Positions 1 through 12,472 of a DNA stretch of 64,000 nucleotides are shown here, in pieces. This DNA comes from Trichosphaerium sp. ATCC 40318 (Eukaryota > Discosea > Flabellinia > Trichosidae), in the NCBI GenBank assembly GCA_038496445.1, contig JALMLS010000589.1:1-64000 (forward strand). The letters are read 5' to 3'. Positions within the stretch are counted from its first letter, which is position 1; every line of letters starts with the position of its first letter. Both the position numbers and the translations under genes were made by a program. The notes below the pieces were generated by a model. The model searched no databases and was not told where the DNA came from. It was given only the letters and a program-made list of their open reading frames with translations.

Positions 1-59
1 TCAACAGCTTCGTGTATTTCATGGAACATGTCTGGAGGATAACGCCTGTATTTAGACAT
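1..59 (-). CDS. 5' end of an unidentified gene running off the left edge
   Basis: Reading leftward from an ATG at 59, the frame stays open to the window edge and begins MSKYRRYPPDMFHEIHEAV. Only 19 residues are visible, so no family can be named. The start is supported only by the open frame and by the gene-free space between it and the next gene. It could equally be a chance open stretch. Confidence 0.3.
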   Translation of the reverse strand, partial: MSKYRRYPPDMFHEIHEAV

Positions 60-641
60 CTTCTTACTTTGGTTGTAACGCTCAACGGTCTCCTGCCAAC
101 GTTCGTTCAGAAGCGGAAAGCGGTAATTCAATGAGTTTGTTTCAGAACTTGTAACATCGGTAGAAACCTTCTGCGCAGGATCTCTAACGCGTTGGAATTA
201 ATATTAGGTAACTACAGTTAATTTAACCTTATAACGCGTACGTAAAACCGGTATTATATATGTCAATTATGTAAGACAGCGTTTTCTTGCGTCTTTTGGG
301 TTTAACTTCGTTTCTGTAAAACTCTGTGTCCAGCCAAAATAAAAACAGCCAGTCCTCATCAGTAGGTAATAAGGCCTTTCTAAATCGTAAACTGCGCGAC
401 GGGTCAACAAGTAGGAATGACCTTATACCGACTGTTTTTTCCATACATCACGCGGCGGTATTGTGAATGCGCCGAGGTGCAAGGAAATTACAGATGTGTG
501 GAGTTATTACAATCACTAAACAATTGCGCTCAGTCCAACAGAGTCAAAACTTATTATCTGAGCATCCTAACGTACGTTGAGTGTTATTACGTACTTCCAG
601 TACACGTTAATAAACCTTATGTAACTATTTTAGTGTTAACA
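60..641. other. Intergenic, presumed promoter region
   Basis: Short open frames occur on both strands here, but none has codon use or a motif that I recognise. It probably holds the 5' regulatory DNA of the hydantoinase gene and of the divergent gene at the left edge. Confidence 0.4.
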
Positions 642-3600
642 ATGTCGAACTTGCGTATTGTTGGCGTTGACGTTGGTGGTACATTCACAGATATAATTTA
701 CGCCGAAATTGGCACTTCGAAAGTTCATACTCATAAAGTCCCTACCACGCCCCAAGATCCTTCGATTGGTGTGGTAACGTACGCTGTGTTTCATTTCTCG
801 CTCTAGACATACCGTTTAAACCTTGCTTTTTTTGTACTCTAACCTTATTGTTATTAACCTCGCGAATTTAGCGGTATAAAGCAATTATGTGAGCAAAACA
901 ATATTCCATTGAGTTCTATCTCCCATGTAATGCATGGTACAACTACAGCTACCAACGCTATATTGGAGCTTGACGGGTACGCTTGTACTGAATTGGGCGT
1001 TGAGAAGTTATTTTTAAGATATCTTCAACAAAAAGCCTAAATTAAACCTTTACACATTCAAATTGCGCCAACAACACTGTTTCCTTTCGCGTTTTAGTTG
1101 TAACTTTCGAAAAAATTGCTGCTTTTCTATCTACTTCTATGTAGTATCTATTTTCCTGCATCCTAACGCATGTACCTTAGGTGCCGTACTGGTATGATCA
1201 CTAACGAAGGCTTTCGCGATATTCTACATATTGGTCGTCATCAACGGCCTCAACACTACTCTATTCAACAAGAAGTACCTTGGCATGACAAAATCCTAAT
1301 TAAGAGGCGCTTTCGTAAAGTAGTAAAACAACGACGTGCGCCTCCTACAGGAGAAGTTCTTGTACCTCTTGATGAAGAAGGAGTAAGAAAGGCTGCGCGT
1401 GAACTAAAAGAACAAGGTGTAGAGGTAAACCAAAGACAGAATTCCTTTGTTTTTTGGTTTTTTTTGACTTTTTGTGCTTTTTAGGCTGTTGCTGTTTGTT
1501 TCTTGTTTTCGTACTTAGATCCTACGGATGAGATAAGAGCTGCTGAGATTGTTAAGGTGAGTATTCTATAAGACCAGTCCACAGAAACAGATAGTTTTTG
1601 GTTTTTTTTTCTTTTTTTTGATTTCTTTGTCTGTTGCGGTTTTTTCACCTTGTTTGCAAGCTTAGCTTGTAAAAAATACTGTAGCATATTTTAATATAAA
1701 ATAGGAAGAATGCCCGGATATGTATGTTTGTTCTTCTGCCAATGTATCGCCAATGTTCCGCGAATTCGAGCGCTTCACTACCGCTGCAATGAACGCCTAT
1801 GTTGGACCTCTAGTATCCAAATACGTAGATAACCTACGTGACACACTGAGAAATAGTGGTATCACAGGTGAATTGAGAGTAATGACATCGAATGGTGGCA
1901 TTGCCACACCACAAATGGTAAAAACACTACTTTACTTTGCCATTATTTATTTTCTCACGTGTTAAATTCCTTTTAAAGGTTCGTGCAAAACCTGTTCAAA
2001 CAGTACTTTCTGGACCTGCCGGAGGTGTATTAGGAAGTGTTTGGATTGGAGAACACTGTGATAGACCAAACTTGATTACTTTTGATGTTGGTGGTACATC
2101 TGCTGATATTGGTATTATTAAAGACTTAAAATACGCTGAGGTAATGTAATATCAAGCTTGTTTTTTGTTTTCAGCAAGCAATGATATTCGTTCGCTTATT
2201 TTTTTATTTCTAGGCTTCTGCTCGTGATACTGAGATTGCAGGATTCCCTCTTATGATTACAATGATTGATATTCACACGATTGGCGCTGGTGGTGGTTCT
2301 ATTGCTTACAAGCACCAGAGCGGACAATTCAGAGTTGGTCCTCAGTAAGTTTACATTATTTCTGTAGACTCTCTTGCCAACAACGCTTTTAGATCAGCTG
2401 GATCAGTTCCAGGTCCTTCTTGTTATGGTAGAGGAGGAAAGAAGCCAACTGTAACAGATGCAAATGTAGTGTTGGGAAGGCTTGCACCAGAGAACTTCTT
2501 GGGAGGAAACATGACCCTTGATATTGCTGCAGCCAAAGCTTCTGTTGGCGGTTTAGCAAAGGAGATGGGTATCACACTTGAGGAATGTGCTTTAGGCATT
2601 CTTACGCTAGTAAACAGTAACATGGCGAATGCCATTAGGTACGATTAAGTGATTTCAGCAAGTTGTTAACAGACTTCATAAAAAAAGGTCCAAGACAGTA
2701 CAGAAAGGTATAGATCCAAGAGAATTTTCTTTAGTTGCTTTTGGCGGTGCTGGACCTCTTTCTGGCGTTGAAGTTGCTGCAAAATTACAAATCCCAGAGG
2801 TTATCATTCCTACATACCCTGTACGTAGCTTACTTTTTATGTTTTTGTTCAACCATTCGTTTTCTGAGAAAATTGTTGGCATGTGACCCCTTTTTGATCT
2901 TCGTACTTGAAAAATTATAGCGACACTCTAGTTTGGGCTAGCTACCATGACTGTGGACGTTTTATTGATACTTTGGTTGTTGCTGTAAAGCACTTTTGTC
3001 TAATGTTTTTTTTCTTGTTAGGGTATCACATCTGCTATGGGCTTGCTTACAACAAACCTTAAATATGATTCTTGTCGTACAGTTTTTGGAACAGAAGGTG
3101 GCATGAACTTTGATAAACTTAATGCTGATTATGAGGCAATGGAAAAGGAACTCAAAACGCTTTTGGTAGCTGATGGAGTAAAGGATGATTGCAGTACGAT
3201 AAATAAATACCACGTAAACTTTCTTAGAAATTAACTATCTGCTAGTAACATTCCACCGTGCTGGAGATTTGCGTTATGTTGGCCAAGGTTACGAGCTACG
3301 TGTTGCTGTACCTTCAGGAAAAATTGACGAAGAATCCATCAAATGTGTACGTCAATTATTATCCTCGTTGTCTTTTTGGTAACTTCTATTGTAGGTATGG
3401 AAAAACTTCTCAGAACAACATCTCGCTGATTATGGTCATATCCATGAAGAAAGCAATGTTGAGTTTGTCAATGCGCGTTTGGTAGCTATTGGTGACGTAC
3501 CAAAAATACAAGAATTAGAGCCTTCTCAAGTATGTACAATCCTGCTACATATTTAGTAAAATTAACAACCAAAAAGGCATCAAGTCAATTAAAAGACTCT

Positions 3601-6600
3601 GTCCTCAAGACTGCAAAAACAATCTTCAATGTCAATGGCATTGTAGAAGAGTTTGAAGTACGTAGTTTAGAACTAGCGCTACTAACATGTTCTCACACTA
3701 TACTAGACAACATTCTATCAACGTGTGAAACTACCTGTTGGTGTAGATATCAAGGGACCTGCTATCATCTGTCAAAAAGATACAACCAGCGTCATTCCAC
3801 CACTTTGTGTTTTCAACGTACGCTATCACTAGCAATTTCTACACTTTAATCTAACTACTATGAAGGTAGCTAAGGATGGAAGTATCATGATTAATACCAA
3901 AGAACTGTGTAAAGCTCTCGCTTCCTCAACAGACGTTACCAAGAATGGTTCGGATTTTTCTTTTACAATCAACCTTGTTCTAAAAACACTTGCCTATTTT
4001 AAGGTGCCATTGATCCAATTACTGCTGCTGTTATACAAGGTGAACTTGAGAATATTGCTATCGAGATGGGATACAAGCTTATGCGTATGTCTTACTCAAG
4101 TATCATTCGGGAATCAGAAGATTTTGGTGCAGCTTTAGTATCAGCTGATGGTCACCAATTATGCGAATCAAAACAATCCACACCTCTTCAAGTATGCCTA
4201 TCTCACGATTTATATATGTCACTCTAACGACACCACTTAGTGTGGACCTATTCCTGGTTACGTTAAGGGAATGTTAAAGATTCTAAAAGAGCGTAAACAA
4301 GAGATCAAAGAAGGCGATGTTTTTGTACATAACGATCCTTACGCAGGTACCCACTGTCTCATTATCCACTTGTTTGAACCATCTCTTGACAACTGAACTA
4401 GGAGCTAGTCACTGCCCTGATGTTGGATTCCTTGTACCTGTGTTTTACGAAGGTGAAATAATTGGATACTCAGCAACTACTGCTCATCATCTTGATATTG
4501 GTGTAAGCCTTTCATCGCGTTTTCTGTTTCTTTTTTTTTATTAATTATGATTTTGTTTTAGTCTTGTGCTCCTGGTTCTTGTGGTATTGTAGATGCTATT
4601 GATTCATACGCTGAAGGCCTCACACTTCGTGCTCTTAAAGTATATGATAAAGGCGTCAAAGTAGAACCAGTTTGGCAGTTTATGCGTGATAATATAAGAA
4701 CATCAGATATGGTTGTAGGAGACATGGAAGTACGTCATTATGTTGGCACTAATTATTTTATACAAAACCCGAAAACAGCAAAAGGTTTATCAATTTTTTG
4801 AGCACGTTTTTTTTATTTTGGATATTTTACAACATTTACTGCTTGTACAACCACTACAAGTATTTCTTTTTCATAATTTTCCTTGATGGTTGAGAACTAG
4901 TTAAAAATTATTTTCGAAAAGAAAGAAAATCCTCTTGTTGGTTGTTCTCTTCTATCAAGTATTTACTGTCTTTATATTAGGCACAAGTAGCTGCAGCTAG
5001 AATTGGAGCAGAACGTTACATTAAACTCGTAACACGTTATGGTAAAGATGTTGTTAATTCAGCATATAAATACCTTCTTGTATCATCTGAGAAGCTTATG
5101 CGTGATGCTATTCGTAAACTGCCTGATGGTAAGGTCTTTGTTGATAATTGTTTTTTTTGAACATCCCTTTGGTTGTGTTGCCCTTAACTTTGTTTTGTAT
5201 AGGCGAATACAAAGCTACTACTTATCTTGATGGATACGAGTACATTGATAAACCAAATTACCATGATTTGCCTCTTTGTGTTACCATTACAATTAAAGGA
5301 GATGATATGGTACTTGTTGCTGTTTACCTTTCTTGGACATGTCCTTCTCGCTTTATTTTATTTTATTGTCGCCGTATTACATACCTAGGACTAATATTAA
5401 CAATATAGATTGTCGACCTCGAAGGCACAGCTGATCAGATTGATGACAAACCTATCAACATGCCTTTCCATGTACGCTTGCCTCGATATTTTAAGTTTTT
5501 CTTTCAATTTTGTTTATTGAGTTACAAAACCTTACATATGATTTATAGGGTACCGTTGATATAGCCATTTGGTTGACTATAAGAAGTACACTTCTTGACT
5601 CTGATGTGTACGGATACATCCCACAGAACACTGGTTTATGTAAACCAATCCAAATTAAGGCTCCTTTGGGTACTTTAGTCATAACACTCGTAGCTTTGAT
5701 TTCTGTTTTATTAATATACTCCCTGTAGGTTGTCTCGCAAACCCAAAGTTCCCAGCACCTACAATTGCTCGTTTCTGTCCAGGTATGAATGCGTTAAAGC
5801 AAGTGATAATTTTTGTTAATGTTTTCTCAAAGGAAATCAGCTTGCTGATACTGTTATGAAGGCTTTGGCCCAAGCAGCTCCTGAACAAGTTTCTGGTGGT
5901 ATTGGTAACCTTAAAGTTATTTCTTTCGCTGGTATGAGACCTAACGAAAGCTCCCACTGGGTACACATGGAGATCTTTGAAGGCGCCTATGGCGGTAAGT
6001 TTTGTCCACTGTTTGTTTCAAAACGTGAGAGCTTACTCAGTTTGATTAGGGCGTTTTGGACAAGATGGTATGGATGCCATTGATACCCTATATGCTAATA
6101 CAAGAAACAATCCTATTGAGGATATTGGTACGTAATTTGAAGAAAAAGGTAAAAGATACTGTAAATTTACTTTTACCTAGAATCTCATTTACCACTTCGT
6201 GTTATGCGTTATGAACTCAGAACTGACCATGTACCTGCTGGAAAATGGCGTGGTGGACTCGGAGCTATTAGAGAAGTTACCTACCTATGTGATCATGCTG
6301 GAGCTTCAGTTGAAGGCGAAGGTACTGTGATACCAACTTTTTAACTCTTTTGTGCTAAAAACTTATTAGGTCACAATCACGCACCTTGGGGTCTTGCAGG
6401 CGGTAGTGATGGCGCTACTGCAAAGCTAACTTTGCGTGCTGCTGATGGATCCACTGAAAAGATGCCTTCGAAGATGGTATGGATTCTAGAAACGAAAAAC
6501 CGTTGTGGAACTAAGTTTCGTTTTTATAGGCATATAAATCAGCTGGTAAAGGAGATACATTTATTGTAACTGGTCCTGCTGGTGGTGGTTATGGTAACCC

Positions 6601-6876
6601 ACTTGAACGTGATCCAGAGAAAGTATTAAGCGATTTCTTGGATGACTATATAACAGTTGAAACCGCGAAGAAGGACTACTGTGTCATCATTGAAAAGGTA
6701 ATAACAAAAAACCCAAAGAACTCTTCTAAAAAAGGAAAAACCAATTCACCTTAGAACTCCGGTTCTTTCGTTTTATTGTAATTAAAATACTCCGGAATCA
6801 ATACTAAAATACACTGTAGGGTGCCGTTAATCATGATGCCACAAAAAAATTGCGTGCAGAGAGCACAAAAGCTTGA
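642..6876 (+). CDS. Fused hydantoinase/5-oxoprolinase (HyuA-HyuB), 30 exons
   Basis: ATP-dependent opener of cyclic amides in the hydantoinase/oxoprolinase family (5-oxoproline, hydantoins or relatives). Thirty exons join without a break into 1302 codons plus stop, the usual length of the fused form. The N-terminal half starts with the ASKHA phosphate loop [10 protein letters not shown] and continues with [33 protein letters not shown] and LVAFGGAGP (HyuA). The HyuB half begins near residue 714 at [16 protein letters not shown] and carries [26 protein letters not shown] and [10 protein letters not shown]. Wording such as [20 protein letters not shown] is closer to bacterial hydantoinase-type proteins than to animal OPLAH, so the exact substrate is open. 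Introns are mostly 45-100 nt, the smallest about 34 nt (2639-2672). Fifteen of 29 donors begin GTAC. The stop lies in the last short exon (6820-6876). Confidence 0.93.
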
Positions 6877-7771
6877 GAAAGAGGTAACAAAATAAACCAG
6901 AATTCTTCAAGTCAAAAAAAAAAGTTTTACTTCTTTCCTCAAGCACCCTTCACATATGGTACATTTTTAATTAATCTCTTATAATCGAGGGATATCTAAA
7001 AAATCTCTTGTTTTGGGTGAAAGTTTTAGTACGTGAACTATTTTCGACGTATCATGTGTTTGGAGCCATGCAGATAACAAGATTCCCAAACAGGAGTTTC
7101 TTTTTTCTTGTTTAAGTACATTTCCACGTGTTTGGAGTTTATTTTTTTGTACGTTCTTTAGCAACTACTGCACTACTGTCCAATTTACGGAATTACTTTA
7201 TGTACACCACCACAGCCGCCGCTACAAGGCGCCTTGTAGTTATCCACGTTAGTGTCATTAATTTTACGAAAAAGTTCGAGTGTTTGTTTAACTGTTTTGC
7301 GTTTTGGCGTTTTCTTCGTGTATGAACGTACGTACTCTAATTTATTTACCTGTTTGGCTTTGTACATCACAAAGAGAGTAAATTAACAGTTTTTAAAACC
7401 CCAATACAGCGAGAAATTGTGTTCTTCCAGAAAAAAAATTAATGGATTTAAAGTAAATCACGTGTCTTCGTCTTAAAGGTGCTTCATACCTTGTTGTCTA
7501 CCCGGAGTATTCTAGAATTATTTTCACTACATAATTTACTTACAATCTCCGCTTGTTACTGTGTCTTATTCTTGTCGATATAGTGTAAGCAACAAATCCA
7601 TAAACAGTTCACAGTTTGGATTCAAGTGTTTTTTTGCGGTTTTTTTTGTATTTTGTTTTTTTTCGTCTCAAGAAAAAAAAATCAATCAATTGATTCTCAT
7701 TTTCGTCTCGTTTAAACAAGTATAGAACAACAGCAGAGGGTGAAAATAAGTACATTTATACTATTAAAACA
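6877..7771. other. Intergenic, AT-rich, no gene seen
   Basis: Long T and A runs, two CACGTG sites (about 7127 and 7459) and two copies of the word GTGTTTGGAG (near 7057 and 7130). Open frames of about 60 codons occur on both strands around 7130-7370, but they overlap each other and show no protein-like features. Confidence 0.5.
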
Positions 7772-9012
7772 ATGTTTGGGCGTATAGAAGAACATACAGT
7801 CGTAAGATCGGTCCATGAAGCACAGCTAGCACAGACCTTATCAGGGGATGAAGAAATGGAAGAATCATGTGCTCTACCTCCTCCCGCACGTTTTATACAA
7901 CGCAGTACTTTTCCTTTAGGCCAAATACGTCTATCTGAAAGCTATGGTGCTGTAACAGCTACTCTGGTATCACCCAGTGTTCAGGTACTTCGGTTTTTTT
8001 TTATTTTGCATGTAATTACTTTGCTTTTTGATTGGGGATATTAAATAATTTTCGAAAAACTCAATAGACCTTTATGAAATTTTTTTTTTTTCTTCCAACC
8101 GTTTCTTGAAGTTCTTTCTGAAATAGGATACCTCCACATGGATTTTTTTTTTTGATTTTTTTTTTAAGGCGCCTCCGAAAAAGTTACCTGAAAACCAAAT
8201 ATATTGTGATGAAGATAGCTGCGCTTTATGTATAAGGCGTAAAATTGCTGATAAGTATAAAGGTACGCGAGAAACGGATAAATTCTATTTTTTTTGTTGA
8301 CGAAATAAATCTTTTTTTTTATGGTAATTCTAAGCCGCCATGATCGATTTTATCAAATCTTTTATACCTTTAACGCATACTATAACGATATATCGATTCA
8401 CACGCATATTGCTAAGGCGACCTCGATAAATATCAATCTCGGAAAAGAGTCTATTTGCTTTTTTTTTTTTCTTTTTTTTCAACAGCTTATTTGTTTGACT
8501 ATCTGACCTCGCTAGATGATCACATTGACGCTGTTAAATGGCAACGCATGGTCAAAGCCGCTGCTGTTCATTACACAAAGAAGTTTGAACATAAATCTAA
8601 GTGGTTAGTAAGAAGAAAGAAAAACAACTTTCTATCACGTTTAGCGCTTCCTTGAACTTATCTTTTTTGATTTTTAGGTCAATGTCCCTCAAATCACCAC
8701 AAAAATGGAAAAAAGCGCATGTCAAGCGTACAAGTAGACAGAGCTTAGTTAAACGTGGTATAACAAAGAAAAGAAAAGGATTTGAATCACAATTTTTAGC
8801 TCACTTCACATTTCCTTTGGAAAATGGTACTCAACTCGAAGCTTTCTTTTTTTTCAAAAAAACAAACTTTAATCTTTGTCACGTGATTTATTTACCAACC
8901 ACGTGTAGCATCAGTAAGAAAGCCTTCAGTTGGGAGCGAAAATAGATTATCAGCGTTTGTAAAAGTTCCTAGAGAAGCAGCAATACTAGCACAACTCGCA
9001 GACGGACATTAA
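7772..9012 (+). CDS. Unknown basic protein, five exons, about 225 aa
   Basis: Not recognised. Exons at about 7772-7984, 8169-8262, 8486-8603, 8678-8826 and 8909-9012 join in frame with good GT and polypyrimidine-AG borders. The first 70 residues are acidic to neutral. Exon 2 has a small cysteine cluster (YCDEDSCALC). Exon 3 (LTSLDDHIDAVKWQRMVKAA) looks helical. Exon 4 is strongly basic (KSPQKWKKAHVKRTSRQS), which would suit a nuclear or nucleic-acid-binding protein, though that is inference. The chain ends with AILAQLADGH. Two CACGTG sites lie 21 bp apart in the last intron. Confidence 0.7.
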
Positions 9013-9436
9013 AAAAATAAGCGACAAAACACGGTTGGTTTATCATTTTTTTTTTCAAAACCAACAAAATACAGATCACGCGCATCTGTTTAGGCCTTTT
9101 TGAGGCTATTTTTTGTATCTATATAAAGTTGCTACTACGTATTGTCAGTTTACTGCAGATTTGAAGGTTGTTTAACGCTTTCAATTCACAATCATTGTAA
9201 ACCCACTCTGTACGTCATTTCTACGCAGAGAGATTACTCTCGGTTGCTTTCTAAGCGGATAGCAAAGATTCGCACGGTTTTTTCTTAACCGTTTTCTACG
9301 CTCTTAAATAGAGTATGGATCCACTCGCACTTGTGTGAGATATGATAGAGCAGTACAATAGAAATGTGCTTGATTAAGTTTTGTGCTGTGGTCTCAGCTT
9401 TTATCAGAACATACTAACAGTACTACAATTACAGTG

Positions 9437-12121
9437 ATGGGTAAGAAACTGTTATGTTGCGGCGTTTTTGCTGTAATTATCGGATTGTCCATTCCTCTTC
9501 TGTACCAAATGTATCAAGTACGCCAACTGTCTAGTTTACGCCCTGTGAGCCTGATAGCCACTGTTAGACTTCGCATTGGGCAGAAAAGCGCTGGCATCGT
9601 TGTTCAAGCCTTGGTGTACCGTACTTACTCGCAAAACGCTCTTGGCTACGCTCCAACGCTATTTTCGACGCGCCAACGATTGATAACACCAAACGGTTTC
9701 CTTTACCTCAAAAACCAGGAAATAAAGGCTACAAACACCGCGTAACAACTGGACACTTCAACGCTCCCAGTACGCAAAAAACAGACGAAATCAGAGAAAA
9801 AAACCACCAAACGACACTCTTTAGTTTGAAAGCATTTTTATCGTTCTTGCTTGTGGTTCATTCTAATCTCATATTCCCGAAAACAAAAAAAAATCAGTCT
9901 GATTTTTGGGTTTAAAACAGCCCGAATTGACGTTTTTATGACTTAATTTGGTTTAGATAACAAGTTTATGGGTGCTGTTGGTCAACCTCTTGCTCGTAAT
10001 TCAAATATATCTGGAATGCCGCGAGTAAACTTGGACATTAACGACCCAAGCCCTAAAAAAGTAGCTGAGGCATTTTTACATCGGAAGAAAAACTTTGACG
10101 ATCCTTCTTTAAGTACTGATATTGCGAACCTATGGGCTGCTGCTTGGATACAATTTATGATACACGATTGGGTACCAGCTCATTTGGTTGATAAAACAAG
10201 TTTCCTAAAGGTGGACGGGTACGCCAAAGACTTCTTAAGTCTTTCAGTTTTTTGTTATTAAATTTCTCTTTCTAGCAGGGACATGCTCTTCACGACTGAG
10301 TTAACTGATGAGAATGACGGAATTCCAGCTTATAGTAATAAGGTACTATTAAAGACAAAATTCTGATCATAAAAATACACGTGCTAAGCACGTGACTTCA
10401 AAGGCACCACATTGGTGGATGGGATCTCAGATTTATGGTACAAGTATAGAACAAGAGAAATCTCTTCGGTCACTTACTGATGGAAAAATGCGTGTAACAA
10501 AGAACTATATGCCTCTAGACCCTGATACAAATCTTGAACTTGTTGGTGCGGGTAGTCCAAACCTTTGGTTTGGTTTAACAATGCTACACTATATCTTCTT
10601 GCTTGAGCACAACCAGATATGTGATATGCTCAAAGAGAATAACCCATCTTGGGATGATGAAAGACTTTTTCAAACAGCGCGTCTTATCAATACAGCGCAG
10701 ATAGCAAAGATTCATACTATAGATTGGACTACTGCTATTGTACAAGTGAGTTGATTTAACATGTTTTTTTGAAATTAGCACGTGATTTACACGTGGGTTC
10801 GAAGAGGTTTTTTTTTTCTGATTTTTTTTATTTATTAAGCATCCAACTGGTCGTTTTGCTCAACACACTTTGTGGTCTGGATTTCTTGGAGGTTTATTAC
10901 CTTCCCTTGCTGAGAAACGTAAAAGCTTGGGTCCTCTTGATAATTCTTTGATGTGGGGTATTCCCTCCTCAGAGCAAAATACACAAGGAGTAAACTTTGC
11001 GCACACTGAAGAGTTTGTAAGGTGTGTTTAAAGAAGTGTTTTCCATCACCTTTCCTTCTTTTCTATGCTTCCATGGTAACGCTTATTTTTTTAAATAGCG
11101 TATATCGCTTCCATGCTCTTTTACCAGATGTCTTCAAACTTGTATCTCATAAAGGCAACCATGAGAAGATAAAGGTAAGTTCTGCTTTTTTTTTTTCTTT
11201 GAATTATTTTATTTCGCAATTTATTTTGGTTAAACTTTGAGTGTAGGATGTTAAAGCGGAAGACTTTATTATGGCCAAATCCTATTTACTCAATACAAAA
11301 CATCAAATAGATACTATTTACTCTCTTGGAGTTCATAGAGTCGGTCAACTGTCTCTACACAACTACCCTAAATTCTTAACAAATCTAAAAGTACCCGCAC
11401 TAAAGGATGCCATTGATATGGCTGCTGTAGATATTGTCCGTGACCGCGAAAGAAAGGTAAAGCTAATCTATACCCAGCACATTAATACACTAAATAATCG
11501 AGAATAACATGAACTCAGAAATTTCACAAGAAACGATTTTTTCGATTTAACTCAGATTTATCTTACTTTTTTCTTTTCTCGTCTTTTTTTTTGTACTTGT
11601 CTACAGTTACCTAACATAAAGTTTTCGTTTAGACACCTCGGTTTAATGACGTAAGGAGAGCTCTTGGATTAGAGCCGCTAAAATCATATGAAGAACTCAC
11701 TAGAGATAAAGATGATATCGAAACTCTGAAGGAAGTTTACGGCAAAGATGGTATTGAAAAAGTTGATTTAATTGTTGGAACTTTAGCTGAATCTAAAGTC
11801 CCTGGATACTTATTCTCTCCTACAATATATGCTTTATTCACAGTACAAACACAAAGACGTATAGAAGCAGATAGGTTCTTTACAGATGATTATAATGAAG
11901 ATGTTTATACAAAGGAAGGTAAACAATGGGTTGAAAGTTCCACTTTTAGAAGTGTTTTATTACGTCACTTTTCAAGTGATCTTTCTTCCTTTTTACCTCA
12001 AGGAAAGAATGCTTTTATGCCTTGGGATAAAGAAACAAAACCTGTATATGAGGATGTATATGGTGATATCTTAAAAACATTTATTTCTTATGATTGTTAC
12101 TTTGGAGAAGCTGACTACTAA
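9437..12121 (+). CDS. Alpha-dioxygenase-like haem peroxidase, membrane-anchored
   Basis: Haem enzyme of the peroxidase-cyclooxygenase superfamily, closest in wording to plant-type fatty-acid alpha-dioxygenases, which add O2 to the alpha carbon of fatty acids. Nine exons give 635 codons, the usual size for the family. Residues 5-25 form a hydrophobic segment (LLCCGVFAVIIGLSIPLLYQ), suggesting a membrane anchor or uncleaved signal. Family marks are WIQFMIHDWVPAHL, with the distal haem His in HDW; the HWWMGSQIYG block; LEHNQICDMLKENNP; and VYRFHALLPD. The Tyr and His spaced Y-x-x-H in the last motif match the catalytic tyrosyl and proximal haem ligand. The C-terminal half is complete. I chose the ATG at 9437 because the first intron (9518-9567) then restores the frame. 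Paired CACGTG sites occur in two introns. Confidence 0.9.
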
Positions 12122-12472
12122 ATAAAAAAAAAACTTCAACATAAAGTTCACCTGATGGTTAAGACATACATTTCTATCAGCAATATTTCGCTAGACTTGT
12201 CTAGCCTTAACAAATCAAGCTTTACATTTCTTTCATACTTGTTGTACTATTTCCTTTCTAAATGGCGTTTGTGTGCCACATACAATTATGTTTTTGAGAA
12301 CCTTTGTTTTGGCTAAAAACACTTTAAAGTCGATTTGCAGGAGCTCTCATACATTATGTTTGCTTTTTATTATTCTTTGCTTTGGGTACAGAGAAAGTAC
12401 AATAAGGCATTATTTTAAGAACAAAAGCTTATCATATTGATAGCAAAAAGACTGAAGAAAGTTGCTACTAAA
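12122..12472. other. Intergenic before repeat element
   Basis: AT-rich DNA downstream of the alpha-dioxygenase gene, presumably its 3' end. No gene or RNA motif is visible. Confidence 0.4.

Noticed and set aside
7128-7370. Overlapping 61-65 codon frames on both strands
   Set aside because: They shadow each other in low-complexity DNA and lack start context, motifs or splice partners.
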